Both the position numbers and the translations under genes were made by a program. Under the pieces are notes generated by a model. It made no database searches and had not been told where the DNA came from. It was given only the letters and a program-made list of their open reading frames with translations. Source: Bathynomus jamesi (Eukaryota > Arthropoda > Malacostraca > Isopoda > Cirolanidae). Taken from it: DNA of 64,000 nt. The stretch lies in contig JAJOZX010003321.1 of assembly GCA_023014485.1 (NCBI GenBank), forward strand, positions 1 to 64,000, written 5' to 3'. Position 1 is the stretch's first letter, and each line of letters begins with the position of its first letter. Shown here piece after piece: positions 43,051-52,717 of this stretch.

Positions 43051-45310
43051 TACCCATCACATTACAACAAAAGGTCCCCCTGTGTTTGCAAAACCCAGAC
43101 GTCTTGCCCCGGACAAACTGAAAGCTGCCAAATCGGAATTCCAGCTTATGATAGATCTTGGGATAATAAGACCTTCCAAAAGCAGTTGGTCCTCTCCCCT
43201 ACACCTGGTCCAGAAGAAGTCAGGAGACTGGAGACCATGTGGGGATTACCGGTTTTTGAATTCGACAACCATCCCGGACCGATATCCGGTACCAAATGTC
43301 CAAGACTTTACTTCTCTTCTCCACGGCAAATCTATCTTCAGTAAAATAGATCTCGTTAAGGCTTTCCACCACATTCCCGTAGAGCCTTCGGATATTCCCA
43401 AGACTGCAGTTTGTACACCATTTGGGTTATTCGAATTTTTGAAGATGCCGTTCGGGCTACGGAATGCTGCGCAAACCTTTCAGAGGTTTATAGATGAGGT
43501 CACCAGAGGCTTAGACTTTGTTTATGCCTACATCGATGATTTGCTTGTGGCCAGCTCAACGGAAGAGGAACATAAGGAACATCTTTCACTCCTCTTTCAA
43601 CGTTTAGAACAATACGGTGTTACTATTAATGCATCTAAGTGTGTGTTTGCACAGCCAACCTTGGAATTTCTTGGTCACACGATTTCGCAGCACGGAATTA
43701 CCCCCCTTCAGGACAAGTGTGAAGTGATAAAAAATTACCCTATGCCAAATAATCAGCGTGAGTTACGTCGGTTTCTAGGTTTGGTAAATTATTACCACAA
43801 GTTCATTAAAAACTGTGCTAGTGTTCTTGCTCCTCTACACGCTATGATCACACACAAATGCAAGGTAACGAAATTGTTATGGTGTAGCGATAGTTTACAG
43901 GCGTTCGACAATGCCAAAAATGCTATCAATAGTGCATTGTCTTTGTCATTTCCTATCAGTGATGCCCCCCTAACTCTGACGGTCGATGCATCAGATGTTG
44001 CGATCGGTGGAGTGTTGGAACAAACCATTAACGGTCAACAAGCACCCATCGCGTTTTACTCGAAAAAGCTGCAGCCAGCCCAAACGCGTTATAGTGCTTT
44101 CGGACGTGAACTTCTTGCTATTTACTTAAACGTGAAGCATTTTCAACATTTCCTTGAAGGCCGAGATTTTTGTGTTTTTACCGACCACAAACCTTTGGTC
44201 ACTGTCTTCAATAAAAACAGCTGTAACCACTCTCCCAGAGTCATCAGGCAACTCGATTATATCTCGCAATTTACCACAGATATCCGCCACATCAAAGGTG
44301 TCTTGAACACTCCAGCGGATGCACTTTCAAGAATAGAGATTACTTCTGTTACCCTCAGCTCTACACTGTGGAATGCTATTGCACAGGATCAAGATAAGGA
44401 TACGGAACTACAAGAACTGCTCAGAGAAGACTCCACTCACTCACTTTCCCTCAAGAAAATGAGTATGCCAGGATTGTCTGTGCCCCTCTATTGCGACGTA
44501 TCAACAGCTGCTATTCGCCCTTATGTCCCTCCATGTCACAGACAAGCAGTCTTCACGGATCTTCATAAGCCCTCCCATCCTGGTATCCGTGCTTCGCAAC
44601 ACCTGGTTACCTCTCGCTTTGTTTGGCCCTCGATGCGGAAGGATGTCAAACATTGGACCAAAACATGCCTTGCCTGCCAGCGTGCCAAAGTCCAAAGGCA
44701 CACCAGGTCCCCCTTTGACGCATTTCCGCCCCCATCCCAGCGATTTGAGGTAATTCATGTAGACATTGTTGGCCCTCTTCCAGTGATTCAAGGCCAACGT
44801 TATCTGCTCACCTGTCTCGACCGCTTTTCCAGATGGCCTGAAGCCATCCCACTTCCTGATATCCAAGCGGACACTGTTGCAAGAGCCTTTCTTCATGGAT
44901 GGGTATCAAGATTTGGATTGCCGACAAAAGTCATCACTGACCAAGGTCGCCAATTTGAGTCTTCGCTTTGGAAGAAGTTTACCAGCTTGTTGGGTACAGT
45001 ACATGCGCATACCTGTGCGTATCATCCGCAAGCTAACGGCCTCGTCGAACGCTTCCATCGCCAGCTGAAGTCATCCCTTATGTGTCACGAAGACTCCCAT
45101 TGGATGGATAAGCTTCCACTCGTGTTGCTTGGTATTCGCTCTGCATTTAAGAGTGATCTGAAGACTACAGCGGCTGAACTAGTCTATGGAACAACACTGT
45201 GGCTACCAGGTGGCTACTTCACTGCAGGGGATAAGTCATGTGATCCTACGGAATTCGCTCAAACACTTTCCTCTCACATGCAGTCCCTTCAGCCTGTTCC
45301 CCTCGATTGA
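42881..45310 (+). CDS. Ty3/gypsy Pol: reverse transcriptase, RNase H, integrase
   Basis: An open frame of 809 codons; real Pol similarity starts near residue 40. Reverse transcriptase: [33 protein letters not shown], catalytic YIDDLL at about residue 218. RNase [13 protein letters not shown] at about 366, [19 protein letters not shown]. Integrase: zinc finger HPGIRASQH ... CLACQ at about 566-605, catalytic core with Asp 628 (HVDIVGPL), Asp 687 (ITDQGRQF) and Glu 723 (GLVERFH), a D-58-D-35-E spacing. The frame stops at 45310, and the integrase tail continues in another frame to about 45587 (RGSKVDKVSIDRLKP). Confidence 0.93.
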   Translation: MRPGHTAFCSCQTGCPSGRLELCTFPRSPNSMYQCLFQRYPGILQPMQMGDTIKHTITHHITTKGPPVFAKPRRLAPDKLKAAKSEFQLMIDLGIIRPSKSSWSSPLHLVQKKSGDWRPCGDYRFLNSTTIPDRYPVPNVQDFTSLLHGKSIFSKIDLVKAFHHIPVEPSDIPKTAVCTPFGLFEFLKMPFGLRNAAQTFQRFIDEVTRGLDFVYAYIDDLLVASSTEEEHKEHLSLLFQRLEQYGVTINASKCVFAQPTLEFLGHTISQHGITPLQDKCEVIKNYPMPNNQRELRRFLGLVNYYHKFIKNCASVLAPLHAMITHKCKVTKLLWCSDSLQAFDNAKNAINSALSLSFPISDAPLTLTVDASDVAIGGVLEQTINGQQAPIAFYSKKLQPAQTRYSAFGRELLAIYLNVKHFQHFLEGRDFCVFTDHKPLVTVFNKNSCNHSPRVIRQLDYISQFTTDIRHIKGVLNTPADALSRIEITSVTLSSTLWNAIAQDQDKDTELQELLREDSTHSLSLKKMSMPGLSVPLYCDVSTAAIRPYVPPCHRQAVFTDLHKPSHPGIRASQHLVTSRFVWPSMRKDVKHWTKTCLACQRAKVQRHTRSPFDAFPPPSQRFEVIHVDIVGPLPVIQGQRYLLTCLDRFSRWPEAIPLPDIQADTVARAFLHGWVSRFGLPTKVITDQGRQFESSLWKKFTSLLGTVHAHTCAYHPQANGLVERFHRQLKSSLMCHEDSHWMDKLPLVLLGIRSAFKSDLKTTAAELVYGTTLWLPGGYFTAGDKSCDPTEFAQTLSSHMQSLQPVPLD

Positions 45311-45587
45311 CTAGCCAACAGAACATCTTTGTTTCCCCAGCCTCCAGTCTTGCACCCACGTTTTCGTTCGTGTACCTGTCCCAAAACGGCCTCTCCAATG
45401 TCCATATGACGGACCCTATGAAGTTCTCCGACGTACGCGCAAATCATTTCTCATCCAGCGCGGTTCCAAGGTCGACAAGGTTTCTATCGATCGTCTTAAG
45501 CCTGCGTTTTTGGAATCAACCTTAAGTGAGGTACAAGTAGCTACCAAAAAGGTTCAGCGGAAATCTGTGTCGTTCGGAACTCTTTGA
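45311..45587 (+). pseudogene. Integrase carboxyl tail, out of frame
   Basis: Continues Pol after a frame change and ends with a TGA at about 45587, 24 bases before the right LTR. The barrel-like KVDKVSIDRLKPAFLE segment is typical of the integrase tail in this group. Confidence 0.75.
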
Positions 45588-45596
45588 ACTTCCTCT

Positions 45597-45610
45597 CTGG
45601 TGGGGGAGTG
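45597..45610 (+). promoter_or_regulatory. Polypurine tract
   Basis: TGGTGGGGGAGTG immediately precedes the right LTR; this is the plus-strand DNA primer site of LTR retroelements. Confidence 0.8.
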
Positions 45611-46077
45611 TGTAGTGAATACTCTTATTTTAGTTTCAAGATAAATGTTAATTTTACCGTCTTGAATTTCGGAATAGTATAAATTCATTTTAAATTAGTT
45701 ACCCCATTATAATTCAATTGTGAACCACATTAATACTAATTTTATGTATACTATATTATTTTATTGTATGTAAACATAATTAATTATATATCACAATTGT
45801 CAGTTAATCATTTATATTCAAATATTTATTTTAATCTAATGCCATGTCCATTTTGCAAATAAATAATAGAAAACCAAAGGTTATATTTTCCACCTTTGGT
45901 ACTGTCGCAGTTTCGCCTAACGGACTCAATACGGCTAGTGAGATAATCACTGGTTGGCACTTAACTAGCGGCAGTGCTTATGGCTACATCATCCAGGTTA
46001 ACCTATACCGGATAGATGCGCTACGGTCCCAAGCCGTAGCTTGCCTAGGCCAACGACGACGACGACGTAAACCAACA
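45611..46077 (+). repeat. 3' LTR
   Basis: Same length and, as far as I can compare by eye, the same sequence as the left LTR. Confidence 0.93.
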
Positions 46078-47464
46078 CTCTCAAATGCGGTGACAGCTTG
46101 TTCGGAGGGCGTACAAAGCCCTTCAAGCTATACTTTCCGTCTACGGAGTGTGTGAAGCCCCATTACTACGACTTCTGTTCTTTATACCCCTACGTGATGA
46201 AGAACAATCCGTACCCCGTAGGTGCGCCTGAGAAACTGGTGGGGCCGGACCTACCCACCATCAACGAGTTCTCAAGAAATTTGAACGGGTACTATTTCGG
46301 CCTTTCTTTCGTAGACGTACTCCCCCCTCGCGATTTATGGATGCCGATCTTACCCGCCGTTATAGATCACAAGCTCATGTTTCCCTTGTGCATGAAGTGC
46401 GCAGAAGAGAACAATGGTGATTGTGACCATACAACCCACCAGCGTAAGATTAGAGGTGTATATGCAAGTCCAGAGCTGGATCTAGCTGTTCGCCATGGCT
46501 ACAGCATATTGAAGATACATGAGGTGTGGAGGTTTCAGAAGCTACCCAACCTTTTCACGCTTATATAAACGCTTTTTGAAGGATAAGGTTGAGGCGTCAG
46601 GATACCCGCAATGAGTTGATACCGAAGATGAAAAGTCGGCCTATATTCAACGTTACCGTACCGTGAAAGTATACAGCTTGACCGTTCCCAAATTGTAAAG
46701 AGCCCTGGCAAGCGCTTTAGTACAAAGTTGCGTCTAAACAGTCTTTGGGAAATATTTGCACAGAATACCAGCAAAGGGAACGTTCATTTGGCACAAAGTT
46801 ATAGTGAAGTCTGGGATTACGCCAACGCAGCCGATAAAGTGGTCATGTAGATTGTGAATGTAGGTAATACTTACATAATAAAGTACAACAATACCGAATT
46901 GGCCACAGATACCTCACGGGTTACAAACATTCCTGTGGCCAGCTTCACAACAGCCTACGCGCGCGTCAAACTTTGGGGCCTATTGCATTCTCTTGGGCAG
47001 CTGGTTTTGTATGCCGATACAGATAGCGTGATATTCACAGCGAGGAGGGGTGAATACATACCCGCTAATGGGGAGTTCCTCGGAGAGTTAACTGACGAGA
47101 TCAAGGATGAGTGTGGGGACAATGCATACGCGGACTCGTTTGTGTCAACAGGTCCAAAAACCTATGGGGTACGGGTGAGGATAGGGGATGAAACGAAGTA
47201 TATCGTGAAGGCTAAGGGTTTCACGCTTAACCAAGCGAATCGGGGGTCGTCAACTTTGATTCGCTGAAGAAGTTAGTGTGCTTGGAAGATGATGAGGGTG
47301 GTCGTCCGCCCCAACTGACTGTAGGCACCCACAATTTTCGGGCGCAGAAGCTGGGGGGCGTGAAGGAGCTTAGGGGTACAAAGGTGTGCCATAACACCTA
47401 TGGGAAACGCTACCAGGTGCCTGGAACGTATGACACCGTGCCCTTTGGATACCATAATCTTTGA
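46078..47464 (+). pseudogene. Protein-primed type-B DNA polymerase, part 2 (polymerase side), broken
   Basis: Continues the gene cut at 40992. Polymerase motif A (DFCSLYP) lies at about 46170. Motif B is at about 46735 (LNSLWE, where the family has glycine in place of the final Glu). Motif C (YADTDS with both metal-binding Asp) is at about 47013. The end (GKRYQVPGTYDT) reaches a TGA at 47462. Frame changes near 46560, 46850 (with a stop) and 47265 inactivate it. The motif set and small insertions fit the Polinton/adintovirus-type polymerases rather than cellular type-B enzymes. Confidence 0.85.
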
Positions 47465-47721
47465 TATGTCTATTGCTAACTTATTTATTACACGTATTTG
47501 TAAATATATACATCCTGATTATTTCGTTTATTAAATAAATCGTGCTTGAACTAGCGTTTTACTTTGCGTGTGTGCGTGTGTACAGTAAAAATTAAGCCTC
47601 GCCCACTGTAAGACCGGCGACGTGAGTCATGCCACAACCTGGGCTTCCCTGCGTGCTCAGTTGACCTCTGTATACCCTTGAGCTCAGACGTATATTCTCT
47701 CGCGTAGAAGAAAAAATAGTA

Positions 47722-48312
47722 ATGGCTACCTTTAATATAGCGTGTTTAACATTTATGAAGTGGTATTCGGCAAAGTGCATAGATGTGGTGGATACTGAAA
47801 AACTCCCTATTCCTTCCTCCTTTGCCTCTTTTAAGGCTGCATTGAATCGTACGAAGGATCATGATATTCAAATACTCTGCGGGTATTCTGGCGAGGGGGT
47901 TGTAGGATTTCGCGGTACAGACGATGTACTGAAGTATGTTATAGAACTAAGCTTTATAAAGGCTTACATATACCGCGTAGTAGATGAAGCAGCACTCTCA
48001 GAAGATAAACAACAGATATGGGTACTGAGTCTTGTGGATGAGTGGTGTGATAAGCGGTATTATATCATGTTACACCATACCGATTACTCGTACCCTACGG
48101 CTGAAAATGTAAATCTTGTCATCATGGACAATCTTAAGTATTTTTACCACTATATTAATATATATCATGATGAGGTTTGTAGTGAGGTTGTGGCTAATGG
48201 ATTGTGTGAGTTTTTAACAGGCTTTAGAGACGACTATCGCCTGTTGCACAAAAGGGAAAAATATGAACATATGTTTCTCTCTAATAGCGCACCGGATTGT
48301 GAAGATGTTTAG
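47722..48312 (+). CDS. Unknown conserved Polinton-family protein, 196 codons, intact
   Basis: I do not recognise the family. Start MATFNIACLTFMKWY at 47722, stop at 48310-48312. It is the intact relative of the two palindrome copies. The three share VVDTEKLPI, QIL-GYSGE-VVGFRGT, LVDEWCDKRYYIMLHHTDYS and NLKYFYHYINIYHDEVCSE, with similarity along the whole length at roughly three quarters identity by eye. No signal peptide, membrane helix or zinc-binding pattern is visible. It lies 260 bp after the polymerase remnant on the same strand and points to the right end. Conservation in three copies suggests it mattered to the element; its role is unknown. Confidence 0.75.
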   Translation: MATFNIACLTFMKWYSAKCIDVVDTEKLPIPSSFASFKAALNRTKDHDIQILCGYSGEGVVGFRGTDDVLKYVIELSFIKAYIYRVVDEAALSEDKQQIWVLSLVDEWCDKRYYIMLHHTDYSYPTAENVNLVIMDNLKYFYHYINIYHDEVCSEVVANGLCEFLTGFRDDYRLLHKREKYEHMFLSNSAPDCEDV

Positions 48313-48364
48313 TTTGTGGAAATGTTGAGTGATAAAACAAATACATTATAAAATGTGTTTGTCC

Positions 48365-48590
48365 AAGAGTGTTCGAAGAAGCCTGGACACGCTTTAGCAG
48401 TGTGACGCGTTCCCGCCCACCCGTGTACCTCACGAAACATACGAGTTCGAACAAACCCATACACGTTTCATCAGCGTGACTCACCCCGCCCCATCGAACC
48501 GATCCTCCCTCCTGTGATTCACGCGGAGTATACGAGTTCGAACAAACCCATACGCGTTTCATCAGCGTGATTCATTCCTCCCGTCGAGCT
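48365..48590. repeat. Imperfect direct repeats, about 80-bp period, between genes
   Basis: ACGAGTTCGAACAAACCCAT followed by ACACGTTTCATCAGCGTGA (48449-48480) and ACGCGTTTCATCAGCGTGA (48532-48571), with a more diverged first unit (GTGTTCGAAGAAGCC ... ACGCTTTAGCAGTGTGACGC) at 48371-48405. About three units. The TTCGAA core and CAGCGTGA word are best kept. Confidence 0.8.
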
Positions 48591-48681
48591 GATCTTGTCT
48601 CCTGCGGCTCATAGCCATCTCAGAGCTTGCACCGAGTGGTTGTGTCATAGTCATCTCGAATCGGGTGGACGTGCGAATACG

Positions 48682-49101
48682 ATGGAACTCCCTTTGAGAA
48701 GCATTCTCAACGCCTCGTACGACGTCTCCGTGACGAAATCATTGCGCGTGTTCAGGCAAGAAACCGGCACCATTAACTATGTGCTTGAAGCGGTCTGCAG
48801 GCATGCAAGTAAACGCAACGTTATTTATTTAAGTGTTGAGGAGATGAACAGAATCTTCGTGATAGTTGAGAGGTGGGCAGAGGACCATTATAGAATACCT
48901 GTTGGCGTAGGTACAATAAGAGAGATGATTAGTGACGCCTCCTCATATACCATTGTTTGTACATTGAGTGTAAATAACGAACAACCATGCATTGATATAC
49001 GGCTGATGTGGAAGAACACAGCTGATAATGACGTTCTTATTCCTACACGAAACCGTTTCATACTCGACAGAATGTTGAAATCGTCGGATTCCGTAAGCTG
49101 A
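48682..49101 (+). CDS. Hypothetical Polinton-family protein, 139 codons
   Basis: No family recognised. The ATG at 48682 (MELPLRSILNASYDV) is preferred over an upstream in-frame ATG at 48595, because the upstream part is low-complexity and lies in the repeat region. It has alternating polar and hydrophobic segments (YLSVEEMNRIFVIVERW, YTIVCTLSVNN). The stop at 49099 follows a short A run; the next reading frame continues directly with an open frame to 49406, so this gene and the next may be one gene broken by a one-base deletion near 49080. Confidence 0.6.
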   Translation: MELPLRSILNASYDVSVTKSLRVFRQETGTINYVLEAVCRHASKRNVIYLSVEEMNRIFVIVERWAEDHYRIPVGVGTIREMISDASSYTIVCTLSVNNEQPCIDIRLMWKNTADNDVLIPTRNRFILDRMLKSSDSVS

Positions 49102-49406
49102 AGCCTATATTAGACGGTCGTGTTACAGACATGATTTATTTTGACACGGTTCTTGAATACGCATACACCGCTCTGCTCGACGGATTTGTTGAATGTAGGA
49201 ATGTACAAGGGGAGAACGGTCTAGATCTGGATGCATATTTAAAAGGTTTAGATTCTTCGAAATACCCTGAACTTTGGTACAAAGCACTTGAGAGGTACAG
49301 AGCTGAGCTCGCCTACACTGTTCACCCTGAAGAGCTGTACCTCTCTATAATGGATAGATGTCGTTACGACTTGGAAGATTATTTCCAATGCAGCTATGCA
49401 GAGTGA
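49086..49406 (+). CDS. Hypothetical Polinton-family protein or continuation of the previous gene
   Basis: The open frame extends from about 49083 (KLKPILDGRVTDM) and includes an ATG at 49131 (MIYFDTVLEYAYTALLDGF). It ends at 49404-49406. It is acidic and helical in appearance, with YRAELAYTVHPEELYLSIMD. The lack of any gap to the preceding frame favours a single disrupted gene. No domain recognised. Confidence 0.5.
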   Translation, partial: GFRKLKPILDGRVTDMIYFDTVLEYAYTALLDGFVECRNVQGENGLDLDAYLKGLDSSKYPELWYKALERYRAELAYTVHPEELYLSIMDRCRYDLEDYFQCSYAE

Positions 49407-49742
49407 AGAAGAGTTCACGATTGAAAAGCTCGGAACCGCAAGAAGAAACCCTCGATTGGAAAGGCATGTTTGTAAACTTGTATTTAATGTTATGGTTAAC
49501 GATGACGTTTTTGTGCGTGCTTTTGATTGTGTTCGTTTAAAGATAACTTGCCCGCCGAATGTAGAGTGGGGACAAAAATAGTATTGAACGATATGAAAGC
49601 CATTTATATCGAGTATAGACCACCGTATCAGTTAAACGGTGAAGTGATGCTTGGACGGTTTTACCACATCGTACAAAGTAATGGCGATGTGGATATAAAC
49701 TCTATCACATGCGAATTTAGCGTTTTGCACATTAGAACGTAA
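49396..49742 (+). pseudogene. Hypothetical Polinton-family small protein, frameshifted
   Basis: ATG at 49396 overlaps the previous stop. The frame 49396-49581 (MQSEEEFTIEKLGTARRN) is followed without gap in another frame by 49575-49742 (KIVLNDMKAIYIEYRPPYQL, IVQSNGDVDINSITCEF). The second part has the alternating pattern of a beta-rich domain. Overlapping start and stop suggest compact viral-style packing. No family recognised. Confidence 0.5.
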
Positions 49743-50400
49743 AGACAATATATATTTTTCCTGTACTAATATGATTATATTGAGAACGTGCTCAATGTGT
49801 CCATTGTTTTCAATACACAAATTCAGACGTGATACCCAGTCAGCAAGCACACGGTGAATGATGTCAGGAGTAATGGTGTTACATGCCCCAATAATGCGCT
49901 GCCGCAAATGTTCAACACTCCTAATTTTCTCTGCGTATACCAGCGCTTTCAAGTGGCCCCAGAGATAAAATCTAGTGGCGAGAGATCCGGTTTTCTAGCT
50001 GGCCATTCCACAGGCCCTCGACGTCCTATCCAATGACCAGGGAATTGTTGGTACAGGTATTCCCTTACTTGGGTGCTGTAATGTGCAGGAGCGCCGTCTT
50101 GCTGGAACCATGTTGGGAAATTTCCTTCTTCGTTCAAGACACTGGGAAATGCTTCTTCCTTGAGCATACGTAGGTAGGTGCCTCCAGTGACATGTTCATC
50201 GAAAAAGAGGGGGCCTATGATGCGATCCTTCCAAATGCCACACCATACCATCACCCGAGATGCACCTTGTTCCTTTGAAGAGGTATACCAGTGAGGGTTG
50301 TTTTGAGACCAGTAGTGGGTGTTCTGTCGATTTACCTCACCATTTCCATAAAAAACAGCCTCGTCACTGAACAGAATGGTGGACGGGAAATTGGCATCCC
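49632..50400 (-). pseudogene. Mariner/IS630 transposase, partial
   Basis: The minus strand carries the first catalytic region (FSDEAVFYGNGEVNRQN near 50370), VMVWCGIWKDRIIGPLFF (50254), the second block FQQDGAPAHYSTQVREYL (50110), the third block WIGRRGPVEWPARKPDLSPLDF (50010), then after a frame change the helical end (EHLRQRIIGACNTIT, 49900). The DNA-binding amino half is deleted. The protein is thus catalytic-domain only and broken. Confidence 0.85.
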
Positions 50401-50484
50401 GAGCAGAGAAAAATATGAATTATGGTTTGTAGAAATAGAAAAATATGAATTTCTCCTATGATGCCGGACTTATGGGACACCCTG
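49750..50484 (-). mobile_element. Mariner-type element, one end missing, inside the Polinton
   Basis: The right end carries the terminal repeat in complement (CATAAGTCCGGCATCATAGG before GGGACACCCTG, ending at 50484 before TA). A matching left end is not found near 49750. The copy inserted in a local repeat containing TTTTTCCTGTACTAATAT, one unit of which lies at 49754 and several at 50494-50660. Confidence 0.8.
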
Positions 50485-50700
50485 TATATAAATATTTTTC
50501 CTGTACTAATATATTGATCATACTATGTTTTGTATATTTCCAATATATTTAATATAACTATGTATTTTTTTCCTGTACTAATATTTTGATAATACTGTTT
50601 TGTATATTTTCAATATATTTAATATCTGTATATTTTTCCTGTACTAATATATTGATAATGCACCGTTTGGTATGATTATATATTTCCCGTTCATGATATT
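50485..50700. repeat. Tandem AT-rich repeat, unit about 75 bp
   Basis: Units with TTTTTCCTGTACTAATAT, TTGATAATAC and TTTTGTATATTTTCAATATA repeat about three times. Confidence 0.75.
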
Positions 50701-50704
50701 ATTG

Positions 50705-50706
<2 letters not shown>

Positions 50707-50768
<62 letters not shown>
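50707..50768. repeat. (TA)n microsatellite
   Basis: About 31 TA units. Confidence 0.97.
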
Positions 50769-50770
<2 letters not shown>

Positions 50771-51216
50771 CCATTGTATATCCATTAATTCGTCTAAATA
50801 AACAGAATGATGTATTGGCGTTTTATTTATTCCTTTTGTTTGTACACAATTATATCATCTGAGCTGATTGGTTTATAAAGCGGATTTCTAAGGCGTAATA
50901 TATGTTAAATAAATAAGTGCAAACTGGCAACTCATACGCGAACTGAGAAAGGGAGATAAACATGAACGAGCGTTGCAATAATCGTTTAATAGGTCTGCCT
51001 ATTGGACGTATTTAGGGACGGTCTACCAGGAGTTGGCTTCACCACCAATCGTTTGGACGCTTGGTTGTAGCCCTCGTATCGGATACGCTGTGTTAATGGG
51101 GTGAGCTCCTAAAAAGTCGTAGCCCTCATCGCCTTTTGATGGGTGAGCTCCCTTTAAAAGTCGTAGCCCTCATTTCACCATCTGTTGGAGCTCCTAAAAG
51201 TCTATACGATTGTTGG

Positions 51217-51287
51217 TGATGCTTTTGTGTGTGTGTGTGTCTGTGTGTGTGTGTGTGATAATAGGGGCTTTATGGACATACAGGCGG

Positions 51288-51318
<31 letters not shown>

Positions 51319-51320
51319 GT
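51217..51320. repeat. (TG)n microsatellites
   Basis: Three TG runs separated by TGATAATAGGGGCTTTATGG-type spacers. Confidence 0.95.
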
Positions 51321-51369
51321 AATAGGGGTGTACAGTCGATGAGTGTATGCATGCTTTTAATTCGTTCTA

Positions 51370-52250
51370 TATACAGCCAATTATGCCTTCTAAGAAAAGC
51401 CAATTGGCGGATTAATATATGCAAATAAACGCAAACTGGCAACTCAGCCTTCTAAGCCAACTGTTTGATTAATATTGCAAATAAACAGCGGAAACTGGCA
51501 ACTCAGCCTTCTAAGCCATCTGGTTGATGGGCCCGCTGGCTCTGGCTGATTAATATATGCTTAATTAAATAACAGCGCAATCTTCAGCCTTCTAAGCCAA
51601 CTGTCTGGTGGCGCCCGCTGGCTCTGGCTGAATAAGCCAACTGGTTGATTAGTATATGGTTTAATTAAATAAATATTGCTATCTGGCAAATCAGCCTTCT
51701 AAGCCAACTGGCTAATTAATGTATGCAAATAATTAAATACATGGCGCAAACTGGGAACTCAGCCTTCTAAGCCAACCGGCTGATTAATATATGGAATAAT
51801 TTAATACATGGCACAATCCTCAGTCTTCTAAGCCGACTGGCTGGTGGCGTCCCTGGCTCTGGCTGATCAAGCCAACCGGCTGATTAATATATGGAATAAT
51901 TGAATACATGGCGCAATCCTCAGCCATCTAAGCGCCTGACTGTGGCGCTGCTGGCGCTGGCTGATTAATATATGGGATAATTAAATACATCGCGCAATCT
52001 TTTAAGCCAGCTGGCTGTGGCGCCTGCTTGCTCTGGCTGATTAATATATGGAATTATTAAATACATGGCGCAATCCTCAGCCTTCTAAACGAACTGGCTG
52101 TGGCGCCTGCTGGCTCTGGCTGATTAATATATGCAAATAAACAGCGCAATCCTCAGCCTTCTAAGCCAACTGACTGATTAATATATGGAATAATTAAATA
52201 CATAGCGCATTCTGGCAACTCAGCCTTCTAAGCCAACTGGCTGATTAGGG
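51370..52250 (+). repeat. Right-end tandem repeat array of the second Polinton-family element
   Basis: Modules CAGCCTTCTAAGCCAACTGG, CTGGTGGCGCCCGCTGGCTC, TGGCTGATTAATATATGG and AATAATTAAATACATGGCGC alternate about ten times with unequal unit lengths of about 70-110 bp. The module CCAACTGGCTGATTAGGGGC at the array end is shared with the palindrome ends (24852-24905). No coding sense. Confidence 0.85.
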
Positions 52251-52717
52251 GCCTATAAGAGAGCTGCGGCATGGCTGAAGGACTCATATGCACTTGGCTC
52301 TCGCCAAGCGAAGAACCCTCCTCTGGGTTCCCACCACTTAGGTTAGGTATGCCCATTTGTGGGGTGAGGTCGTTCAACCTTCTCCCCAAAGAGGTCCCCT
52401 TAGGTTAGGTATGCCCCTTTGGGGGGTGAGGCCGTCCCACCTTCTCCCCAAAGAGGTTTCCCCTCAGGTTAGGTATGCCCCTTTGGGGGGGGTTCAGCTT
52501 GGGGGATAACTCCGCCTACAAGTTGCATACCCCTTCTAACCCCATTTTGGGGTTGGCAACAAAGGGTTGGCACTCCCCTTTGGGGGGGTTCAGCTTAGAG
52601 GATAACTCAAGTTGCATACCCCTTGCAGCCCCATTTTGGGGTTGGCAATAAAGGGGGATGGGGTTGATACCAAAGGGGGTGGGGGTTGGCACTCTGACAT
52701 TTTGAGGTCATACTACT
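52251..52717 (+). repeat. Right terminal G/C-rich block and TIR
   Basis: Three ~60-bp units with AGGTTAGGTATGCCCCTTTG and TCCCACCTTCTCCCCAAAGA (52340-52490), then TTCAGCTT..GGATAACTC units (52492-52640), then blocks complementary to the left end, finishing in GGTCATACTACT at 52717. Confidence 0.88.

Larger units (their letters stand above)
40993..46077 (+). mobile_element. Ty3/gypsy LTR retrotransposon inserted in the polymerase gene
   Basis: Two 467-bp LTRs (40993-41459 and 45611-46077) that look identical by eye, flanked by a perfect 4-bp target duplication CTCT (40989-40992 and 46078-46081). The internal region has a primer-binding site candidate directly after the left LTR, gag, protease, reverse transcriptase, RNase H, integrase and a polypurine tract. 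The domain order with integrase last defines Ty3/gypsy. There is no envelope gene. Identical LTRs indicate a recent insertion, although the internal frames contain several indels. Confidence 0.95.
39429..52717 (+). mobile_element. Polinton/Maverick-family element, 13.3 kb including later insertions
   Basis: Ends AGTAGTATGACC (39429) and GGTCATACTACT (52717) are inverted repeats; the first 29 bases of each end differ at two positions, and G/C-rich modules behind them also correspond. Flanking pentamers GCGCA and ACGCA suggest an imperfect 5-bp target duplication. Inside are a broken type-B DNA polymerase gene, the unknown 196-aa gene, further small genes, and a long noncoding right end. A gypsy retrotransposon (40993-46077) and a mariner copy (about 49750-50484) are insertions. 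Without them the element is about 7.4 kb, roughly half of a complete Polinton. No integrase, ATPase, protease or capsid gene was found. Confidence 0.88.

Noticed and set aside
40001..47464. Host cellular DNA polymerase pseudogene
   Set aside because: Motif set and short exonuclease spacing fit protein-primed element polymerases, and it lies between Polinton-type inverted ends.
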